This document shows positions 56,675 to 64,000 of a stretch of DNA of 64,000 nt, piece by piece. Source of the stretch: Arcobacter sp. (lineage in GTDB: Bacteria; Campylobacterota; Campylobacteria; Campylobacterales; Arcobacteraceae); assembly GCA_002869565.1 (NCBI GenBank), contig PKUJ01000002.1:62001-126000 (forward strand), given 5' to 3'. Position numbers and translations under genes: made by a program. A model generated the notes under the pieces. It did not search any database, had not been told where the DNA came from, and saw only the letters and a list, made by a program, of their open reading frames with translations. Within the stretch, counting starts at the first letter, position 1; each line of letters begins with the position of its first letter.

Positions 56675-59329
56675 ATGAAACTTAAACAATTATTTATTCT
56701 TCTTTTAATAGCTAATAGTATTGCTTTGATGAGTGTAGTATTCATTTTAAGTGAATATCAAAATGCAATCAAACAACTTGAAAATGCCTATATGATGCAA
56801 CATAGGTCTTTAATTCTTGCAGATGAATTAAGACAAAGTTCTGATGATTTGACAAGAATGGCAAGAACTCATGTTATTACCGGTGATGAAATGTTTAAAG
56901 AACAGTTTCATACAGTGCTAGATATTAGAAATGGAAATAAGCCTAGACCTAAAAACTACAACCGTATTTATTGGGATTTTTATACTTTAAAAGAATCAAA
57001 ACCAATCCTTGATGGTGAAAAAATACCTCTAAGAACTCTTATGAAAGAAGCTGGATTCCCTGAAGAAGAGTTAGCTTTACTTTATAAATCACAACAAGAA
57101 TCTGATGATTTAACAAATTTGGAAGCTAAAGCAATGAATGCAATTAAAGGTATTTTTCAAGATAAAGATGGAAATTTTACAGTATATGCGAGACCAAACT
57201 TTACCTTAGCTAGAGAAATTATGCATGGGGATCAATATCATAAAGCTAAAATTGCCATAATGAAACCATTAAATGAGTTTTATAAGGCTTTTGAAACAAG
57301 AACACAAAAAAGAGTAAATGATGCACATGCAATTGTAAAAAAAATGGAATCATATTTAAGTATTTCAGTTCTTTTTTTGATAATTCTTTTTGTATTTTCT
57401 TTTATATTTGTGATTCTTTATAGAATTATCCATCCTTTGGAAGCTTTAAATAAAGGTATGTTACGTTTAGCCAAAAATGATATGGATATTGTTTTACCTC
57501 AAAAAGTTTTTATGGATGAAGTGTCTGAAATGATTGGAGCAGTGGAAGTATTTAAAGATAATGCAGTACAGCTTATCTCTTCTCAGCAACAAAATAAAAG
57601 ACTTCTTGATTTAGCTGGTGAGGGTATTTTTGGTTTAGATGGAAAAGGAAGATTTATTTTTGTAAATCCAACTGCTTCAAAACTTTTAGGATATGCATCT
57701 GATGAGCTTATTGGAAAATATATAAATAAAACTATTGGTAAAAATATACTTAAAAAAGGTTCTCAACAAAGAGAGAGATTGATGCTTATCTCAAAAGAAG
57801 AGCAATCTTTTTGCAATAAAAATGGCTTTGACTTTCCTATTGATTATATAAGTACTCCAATTTACAATAACAAAACAACTCTCGAAGGTTCAGTTGTGGT
57901 TTTTTCTGATATTACTAAAAGAAAACAACATGAAAATGAGCTAAAAAAAGCTACTTTGGAAGCTCAAAAAGCAAATAGATCTAAATCAATGTTTTTAACA
58001 AATATGTCACATGAGTTAAGAACACCTTTAAATGCAATTTTAGGTTTTGCCACTTTATTAAAAAAATCATCAACTATTTCTGACATTGAAAAAGAGAATC
58101 TAAAAACAATACATAGAAGTGGGCAACATCTTTTATCAATTATAAATGAAATCCTAGAGTTTGCAAAAATTGAAGCAGGTAAAGTTATTATAAATCATGT
58201 TGATACAAATTTGTATAATTTATTTGAAGATATAGAGTCAATGTTTACTGCTCGTTGTACTTCAAGAGATTTAGAATTTTCTTTATATATAGATGATAAT
58301 GTTCCTAAATATATAAAATGTGATGAAAAAAGATTAAGACAGATTCTTATAAATATTCTTGGAAATGCACTAAAATTTACCAATGAAGGTTCAATAAAAG
58401 TAAAAGTTACTTTCAAGGATTCAAAATTATATATTGAAGTTATTGATACTGGTATTGGAATGAATAAAGAGGCTCAAGAGATTGTTTTTAAACCATTTGA
58501 ACAGTATGACGAGATAAAACATAAACATAAGGGTACAGGTCTAGGTTTGGCAATTACAAAAGAACTTATTGAAAAAATGGATGGTGATATTACTCTTAAG
58601 AGTAAAGTAGGAGTTGGAACAAAATTTTTATTTTGGATATCGGTTGTTGAATTAAAAGATTATGAAGAGGTGACTTCTAATAGAAACAAAGAGATTGTTT
58701 GCGTAAAAACTGATAATAAAAATCTTAAAATATTAGTTGCTGATGATACTAAAGCAAATAGGGATTTATTAGTACAATTTTTGCATAGTTATAAACTTAA
58801 TACTTTTGAATCTTGTGATGGTTTAGAAGTTATGCAAGAGGTTAAAAATTATAAATTTGATTTGATTTTTATGGATATTTTAATGCCTAATTTAGATGGA
58901 ATAGAGACAATAAAAAGATTAAAATCAAATCCTAGTTATAAAAATATACCTATAGTTGCAATCTCAGCAAATGTCTTTGAAGATGATAAACAAAAAGCTT
59001 TAGATTCAGGTGCTGATTTCTTTTTAAGCAAACCTTTTGAAGAAGAGGATATTACACAAGTATTAGAAAAGTATTTATCCCTTGAGTTTATTTATTCTTC
59101 TGTTGATGAATATAGCCTAAACAAAGAAGAATTAGTAAGTTTCTTAGATAAAGATGTAGTTCTTAAAATAAATGAAGCAGCTTCAAAACTTGATGCTGAA
59201 TCTATATTAAAAATTATTGATGAATTTAATCTCTCTCTTTCTGTATCTCAAAAAATTAAAAAATTACTCAATGAATATAAATTTGATGAAATTATTAAGT
59301 TTACAGCTTCTTTAGCTACTAATGTATAG
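56675..59329 (+). CDS. Hybrid sensor histidine kinase (HAMP, PAS, HisKA, HATPase, receiver)
   Basis: MSHELRTPLNAILGFATLL; KGTGLGLAITKELIEKMDG; FDLIFMDILMPNLDGIETI. Confidence 0.93.
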   Translation: MKLKQLFILLLIANSIALMSVVFILSEYQNAIKQLENAYMMQHRSLILADELRQSSDDLTRMARTHVITGDEMFKEQFHTVLDIRNGNKPRPKNYNRIYWDFYTLKESKPILDGEKIPLRTLMKEAGFPEEELALLYKSQQESDDLTNLEAKAMNAIKGIFQDKDGNFTVYARPNFTLAREIMHGDQYHKAKIAIMKPLNEFYKAFETRTQKRVNDAHAIVKKMESYLSISVLFLIILFVFSFIFVILYRIIHPLEALNKGMLRLAKNDMDIVLPQKVFMDEVSEMIGAVEVFKDNAVQLISSQQQNKRLLDLAGEGIFGLDGKGRFIFVNPTASKLLGYASDELIGKYINKTIGKNILKKGSQQRERLMLISKEEQSFCNKNGFDFPIDYISTPIYNNKTTLEGSVVVFSDITKRKQHENELKKATLEAQKANRSKSMFLTNMSHELRTPLNAILGFATLLKKSSTISDIEKENLKTIHRSGQHLLSIINEILEFAKIEAGKVIINHVDTNLYNLFEDIESMFTARCTSRDLEFSLYIDDNVPKYIKCDEKRLRQILINILGNALKFTNEGSIKVKVTFKDSKLYIEVIDTGIGMNKEAQEIVFKPFEQYDEIKHKHKGTGLGLAITKELIEKMDGDITLKSKVGVGTKFLFWISVVELKDYEEVTSNRNKEIVCVKTDNKNLKILVADDTKANRDLLVQFLHSYKLNTFESCDGLEVMQEVKNYKFDLIFMDILMPNLDGIETIKRLKSNPSYKNIPIVAISANVFEDDKQKALDSGADFFLSKPFEEEDITQVLEKYLSLEFIYSSVDEYSLNKEELVSFLDKDVVLKINEAASKLDAESILKIIDEFNLSLSVSQKIKKLLNEYKFDEIIKFTASLATNV

Positions 59330-59409
59330 ATAATATACAGAAAACATTCAAGTGTTTCATAAAAAACAACACTAAAACAACACTACTTTTTTATACTTCT
59401 TCACACAAA

Positions 59410-59530
59410 TGAAAAGAGCAACTCATTGCTCTCTTTAGGGTTTGCTTCTTTAGATGTAGCTTTGCTATATCGTTAAAAGAAGTTAATAAACAAAAGGTTC
59501 CCTTAAAAAGGGGGAACCACTTTTTAAGGA
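59410..59530 (+). ncRNA. Candidate structured leader RNA, copy 2 (upstream of urtA)
   Basis: Same conserved blocks and three covarying stems as 29159-29278. Confidence 0.7.
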
Positions 59531-59538
59531 GTACAAGA

Positions 59539-60819
59539 ATGAAGAAAATAATCGCAAAATCATTATCTATTGCAGCACTAGTTGCAATGGGAACTTTAGC
59601 ACAAGCTGCTGATACTATTAAAGTTGGTGTTTTACACTCATTATCTGGAACTATGGCAATTTCAGAGACTACATTAAAAGATACAGTTTTAATGTTAATT
59701 GATGAGCAAAATAAAAAAGGTGGGGTTTTAGGAAAAAAACTAGAGCCTGTTGTAGTTGACCCAGCATCAAACTGGCCTTTATTTGCTGAAAAAATGAGAG
59801 GTCTTTTAACTAAAGATAAAGTTGATGTAACATTTGGTTGTTGGACATCTGTTTCTAGAAAATCTGTTTTACCAGTAATTGAAGAATTAAATGGTTTATT
59901 ATTTTACCCAGTACAATATGAGGGTGAAGAGTCTTCTAAAAACGTATTCTATACAGGTGCTTCGCCAAACCAACAAGCTATTCCAGCAGTTGATTACTTA
60001 ATGAACGAAATTGGTGTTAAAAGATGGGTTCTAGCAGGTACTGACTACGTATATCCAAGAACAACTAACAAAATTTTAGAATCATATTTAAAAGCTAAAG
60101 GTGTTGCAGCTTCTGATATTATGATTAACTATACTCCATTTGGTCACTCTGACTGGCAAAGTATTGTAAGTGATATTAAAAAATTTGGATCAGCTGGTAA
60201 GAAAACAGCAGTTGTTTCTACAATCAATGGTGATGCAAACGTTCCTTTTTATAAAGAGTTAGGTAACCAAGGTATTTCTGCTGAAAATATTCCTGTTGTT
60301 GCATTCTCTGTTGGTGAAGAAGAACTTTCAGGTCTTGATACTAAACCTCTTGTTGGTCACTTAGCTGCATGGAACTACTTCCAAAGTGCAGAAGCTGATG
60401 TAAATGACGCATTTATCAAATCTTGGAAAACATATACCAAAAACCCTAAAAGAGTTACAAATGACCCAATGGAAGCTACTTATATTGGATTTAATTTATG
60501 GGTAAAAGCTGTTGAAAAAGCTGGTACTACTGATGTTGATAAAGTAAGTGATGCAATTATTGGTCTTTCTGTTCCAAACTTAACTGGTGGAACTGCAACT
60601 ATGCTTAAAAACCACCACTTAACTAAACCAGTACTTATTGGTGAGATTCAAGAAGATGGTCAATTTGAAACAGTATGGAAAACAGAAGGTGAAGTTCCTG
60701 GTGATGCATGGTCTGATTTCTTACCATCATCTAAAGATGTAATATCTGATTGGACAAAACCTATCAACTGTGGTAACTACAATACTGTTACTAAAAAATG
60801 TTCTGGTCAAAATTACTAA
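59539..60819 (+). CDS. urtA: Urea ABC transporter substrate-binding protein
   Basis: IKVGVLHSLSGTMAISETTLKDTVLMLIDEQNKKGGVLGKKLEPVVVDPASNWPLFAEKMRGLL. Confidence 0.93.
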   Translation: MKKIIAKSLSIAALVAMGTLAQAADTIKVGVLHSLSGTMAISETTLKDTVLMLIDEQNKKGGVLGKKLEPVVVDPASNWPLFAEKMRGLLTKDKVDVTFGCWTSVSRKSVLPVIEELNGLLFYPVQYEGEESSKNVFYTGASPNQQAIPAVDYLMNEIGVKRWVLAGTDYVYPRTTNKILESYLKAKGVAASDIMINYTPFGHSDWQSIVSDIKKFGSAGKKTAVVSTINGDANVPFYKELGNQGISAENIPVVAFSVGEEELSGLDTKPLVGHLAAWNYFQSAEADVNDAFIKSWKTYTKNPKRVTNDPMEATYIGFNLWVKAVEKAGTTDVDKVSDAIIGLSVPNLTGGTATMLKNHHLTKPVLIGEIQEDGQFETVWKTEGEVPGDAWSDFLPSSKDVISDWTKPINCGNYNTVTKKCSGQNY

Positions 60820-60833
60820 GAAAATTTATAAAA

Positions 60834-60866
60834 AAAGAGAGGAATTTATCTCCTCTCTTTTCTTTC
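60834..60866 (+). terminator. Attenuator/terminator hairpin between urtA and urtB
   Basis: AAAGAGAGGA-atttatc-TCCTCTCTTTTCTTTC. Confidence 0.75.
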
Positions 60867-60889
60867 AAACTAAAAAATAGGATTATTAA

Positions 60890-62494
60890 ATGAAAACAAA
60901 CTTTTTAAAAATAATCTTTCTTAATTTATTATTCATTTCATCACTTTTTGCGAATAGTTTTGAAGAAGATATTAACAAACTAAAAACAAATAGTTTAAAA
61001 ACAAAAGAAAAAGTTGTTAATGAAATTACAGAAAAATATATTACTGATGAACGAATAAACATACTTTTATCAAAGATGATAAAAAGTGAACTTTTTTATA
61101 CAAAAGAGACAGGAATTTTTGTTGTATTAGAAAAAAAAGATGGAAGTATTTATTATACAAAATCTCTTGTAGATAATAAAACACTTGAACCTATGAAAAA
61201 ATCTATGTTTAAAAAAGTGAAAACTAACAATAAATTAAGAAGTGTTATAAAAACAAAATTAGCGGAAATGAATCTATTTTCTCCAAATACAGATAAAAGA
61301 CTTAAATCTGCAAAAAATATTTTGTTAAATGTATCTAGTGAATTTGAGCCAATTATAGATAAAGCTTTATCTTTAGAAAAGGACTCTTCTGTAAAAGAGA
61401 AATTGTTAGAAGCAAAAACAATTTTAAAAGCTCAAAACTTAAGAGGTGATGAACAGTTAAAAGCAGTAAAAGATTTAAGTGATTATATCTCTTCAAAATC
61501 TCTTTCAACATTAAAAGAGATTTCTGTTTCTTCAAATAGTTCAAAAGAGTTAAAAAAAGCTGCTTTAAAATCAATTGCTTCAGTAGAAAATACAAGATCA
61601 TATTATGCAGTTCTTGAAAAAGCATTTTTTGGACTTAGCCTTGGTTCTGTTTTATTACTTGCTGCAATTGGTCTAGCTATCACTTTTGGGGTTATGAAAG
61701 TAATTAATATGGCTCATGGTGAAATGATGATGATAGGTGCATATACAACTTACACACTTCAACAAATCATGCCAGGTCTTATGGAGTACTCAATTATTTT
61801 AGCAATTCCTTGTGCTTTTATAGTAAGTGGAATTATTGGAATTATTATTGAAAGACTTGTAATACGACATTTGTATGGAAGACCACTTGAAACTCTTCTT
61901 GCAACATTTGGTATATCTTTGATTTTACAACAAATAGTTAGAACAATCTATTCTCCACTAAATCAAGAAGTTAAAACTCCATCTTGGATGAGTGGGGCTT
62001 TAGAAATAAATAGTGCTTTATCTTTAACGTACAATAGACTATATATTATTATCTTTGCTCTAATTGTATTTGCAAGTATTTTATTACTTTTAAATAAAAC
62101 ATCTTTAGGCTTAAAGGTTCGAGCGGTAACACAAAATAGACAAATGGCACAAGCAATGGGTATAAAAACTTCTCTAATAGATGCTATGACTTTTGGTTTA
62201 GGTTCAGGAATTGCAGGAATTGCTGGTGTTGCTTTATCTCAGCTTACAAATGTTGGACCAAATTTAGGACAAGCTTATATTGTAGATAGTTTTATGGTTG
62301 TTGTATTTGGTGGAGTGGGTAATTTATGGGGAACACTTATTGGTGCAATTACACTTGGTGAAATCAATAAATTTATTGAACCAGTTGCTGGAGCAGTTCT
62401 TGCTAAAGTTATCATACTTGTATTTATCATTTTATTTATACAAAAAAGACCTAGAGGATTATTTCCTCAAAAAGGTCGAGATGCACAGGATTAG
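60890..62494 (+). CDS. urtB: Urea ABC transporter permease UrtB
   Basis: Long N-terminal extracytoplasmic region then LGSVLLLAAIGLAITFGVMKVINMAHGEMMMIGAYTTY. Confidence 0.92.
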   Translation: MKTNFLKIIFLNLLFISSLFANSFEEDINKLKTNSLKTKEKVVNEITEKYITDERINILLSKMIKSELFYTKETGIFVVLEKKDGSIYYTKSLVDNKTLEPMKKSMFKKVKTNNKLRSVIKTKLAEMNLFSPNTDKRLKSAKNILLNVSSEFEPIIDKALSLEKDSSVKEKLLEAKTILKAQNLRGDEQLKAVKDLSDYISSKSLSTLKEISVSSNSSKELKKAALKSIASVENTRSYYAVLEKAFFGLSLGSVLLLAAIGLAITFGVMKVINMAHGEMMMIGAYTTYTLQQIMPGLMEYSIILAIPCAFIVSGIIGIIIERLVIRHLYGRPLETLLATFGISLILQQIVRTIYSPLNQEVKTPSWMSGALEINSALSLTYNRLYIIIFALIVFASILLLLNKTSLGLKVRAVTQNRQMAQAMGIKTSLIDAMTFGLGSGIAGIAGVALSQLTNVGPNLGQAYIVDSFMVVVFGGVGNLWGTLIGAITLGEINKFIEPVAGAVLAKVIILVFIILFIQKRPRGLFPQKGRDAQD

Positions 62495-62497
62495 ATA

Positions 62498-63661
62498 ATG
62501 GAAACAAACATGAAAAAAACAGAACAAAAGAGAAAACCTATAATATTACAGATTTTGGAAAATGACAAAGGAGGGAAAATAGTATTATCTATTTTAGCTC
62601 TTGTTGTTGCATATGTTTCTTTTGCAAATTTATTTATTAGTCCTGATTCTGCATTTTATATTTCAACATATACAGTAACACTTTTAGGTAAATATTTAGC
62701 CTTTGCACTTTTAGCACTTGCTCTTGATTTAGTTTGGGGATATATTGGTATTTTAAGTTTAGGTCACGGAGCATTCTTTGCTCTTGGCGGATATGCAATG
62801 GGTATGTATCTGATGCGTCAAATTGGCGATCGTGGTGTTTATGGAAATCCTGAATTACCTGACTTTATGGTATTTATGAATTTAAAAGAATTGCCTTGGT
62901 TTTGGTATGGATTTGATAATCCTATCTTTGCTTTAATAATGGTGATGTTTGTACCAGGACTTCTTGCTTTTGTATTTGGTTACTTGGCATTCAGATCTAG
63001 AGTTACAGGTGTTTATTTATCGATTATAACTCAAGCTATGACATATGCACTTATGTTAGCCTTTTTTAGAAATGACATGGGATTTGGTGGAAATAATGGT
63101 CTTACAGATTTTAAAGATATTTTAGGTTTTGATTTACAATCCGGGGGAACTAGAATCACTCTACTTATCATCTCTTTTTTAGCTTTATTTGCTGGATATT
63201 TAATTGCAAGATTTATTATGAATTCAAGACTTGGACGAGTATGTATTGCAATTAGAGATGGTGAAAGTAGAACAAGGTTTATTGGATATAGAGTTGAACA
63301 GTATAAACTATTTATTTTTATAGTTAGTGCTGCCATGGCTGGAATTGCAGGAGCTTTATATGTGCCACAAGTTGGGATTATAAATCCTGGAGTATTTTCT
63401 CCTTTGTTTTCAATTGAGCTTGTAATTTGGGTTGCTATTGGTGGAAGAGGGACTCTGTATGGAGCTATAGTTGGAGCATTTATTGTAAATTATGCAAGTA
63501 CATATTTTACTTCTGCTTTACCAGAAGTTTGGTTATATGCTTTAGGTGGATTATTTGTTTTTGTAACACTATTTTTACCCAAAGGTGTTGTTGGATTAAT
63601 TTCAAAAATTAACTTAAATATGAAAAAAGATAAAGTAGAGGTGCAAAATGTTAGTTCTTAA
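62498..63661 (+). CDS. urtC: Urea ABC transporter permease UrtC
   Basis: LDLVWGYIGILSLGHGAFFALGGYAMGMYLMRQIG. Confidence 0.92.
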   Translation: METNMKKTEQKRKPIILQILENDKGGKIVLSILALVVAYVSFANLFISPDSAFYISTYTVTLLGKYLAFALLALALDLVWGYIGILSLGHGAFFALGGYAMGMYLMRQIGDRGVYGNPELPDFMVFMNLKELPWFWYGFDNPIFALIMVMFVPGLLAFVFGYLAFRSRVTGVYLSIITQAMTYALMLAFFRNDMGFGGNNGLTDFKDILGFDLQSGGTRITLLIISFLALFAGYLIARFIMNSRLGRVCIAIRDGESRTRFIGYRVEQYKLFIFIVSAAMAGIAGALYVPQVGIINPGVFSPLFSIELVIWVAIGGRGTLYGAIVGAFIVNYASTYFTSALPEVWLYALGGLFVFVTLFLPKGVVGLISKINLNMKKDKVEVQNVSS

Positions 63662-64000
63662 GCACGAAAATGAACAAAATATAGGTGACTTAAAGCGTGG
63701 TGATAGAATTCTTTATCTTGATGATGTAACAGTTAGTTTTGATGGTTTTAAAGCTTTAAACTCTTTATCTCTTACAATAGAGTATGAAGAGTTAAGATGT
63801 ATCATTGGAGCAAATGGTGCAGGAAAATCTACTATGATGGATGTAATTACAGGAAAAACACAGCCAGACCAAGGTCATGTAGTATTTGGACAAGCAGTTG
63901 ATTTACTTCAAATGGATGAACCTTCAATTGCTGAAATTGGGATAGGAAGAAAATTTCAAAAACCAACTGTATTTGAAGGTCATTCAGTATTTGAAAATCT
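63648..64000 (+). CDS. urtD: Urea ABC transporter ATP-binding protein UrtD (runs off the window)
   Basis: ATG 63648; ILYLDDVTVSFDGFKALNSLSLTIEYEELRCIIGANGAGKSTMMDVITGKTQPDQG. Confidence 0.9.
   Translation, partial: MLVLKHENEQNIGDLKRGDRILYLDDVTVSFDGFKALNSLSLTIEYEELRCIIGANGAGKSTMMDVITGKTQPDQGHVVFGQAVDLLQMDEPSIAEIGIGRKFQKPTVFEGHSVFEN

Noticed and set aside
61353-61625. Minus-strand Leu-rich ORF in urtB
   Set aside because: Low-complexity reading of the opposite strand of urtB.
63427-63612. 61-aa ORF inside urtC in another frame
   Set aside because: Trp/Cys-rich out-of-frame reading of urtC; no supporting evidence.

Overview
AT-rich window, most consistent with an Arcobacter-like Campylobacterota genome, dominated by a large Mo-nitrogenase (nif) region. 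From left to right it contains: (1) a CFA-synthase/DUF1365/FAD-oxidase/lipocalin/MFS/SDR membrane-lipid type cluster (1-5.4 kb); (2) minus-strand nifV-nifQ and nifB units and a NifX-like/ferredoxin/Sel1-NifU/flavodiiron operon (5.5-14.6 kb); (3) nifE, a chemotaxis-like kinase cluster, an AI-2E transporter and cowN (14.7-21.3 kb); (4) nifN-Tpx-like-Ank-SagB and nifX-DUF269-flavodoxin-nifW-nifZ-ferredoxins-rpoN (22-31 kb); (5) nifH-ORF119-nifD-nifK, modE-A-(mop)-B-(DUF1016)-C-D, an aldo/keto reductase, an FAD protein, nifT and nifA (33.6-48.3 kb); (6) SIR2-like/clpX/GNAT and a ferredoxin (51.7-54.8 kb); (7) two-component genes and a urea ABC transporter urtABCD' (54.9-64 kb). About a dozen sigma54-type promoters (consensus TGGAAC-N5-TTGCAT) are visible, and a nif-linked rpoN and nifA are present. 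Most notable: a repeated, covarying structured leader RNA upstream of both a nif ferredoxin and urtA; a 30-aa membrane miniprotein and a candidate short RNA, each behind its own sigma54 promoter; a cysteine-stripped ferredoxin paralog; three Tpx-fold-like proteins apparently without the peroxidatic motif; a HicB-Sel1-NifU fusion; an unassigned gene between nifH and nifD; a cowN island with a truncated cas6-like ORF and a duplicated transporter 3' end; and in-frame lesions in nifA, DUF1365 and a mop gene. All assignments come from reading the sequence and from memory of protein families; no searches were run.
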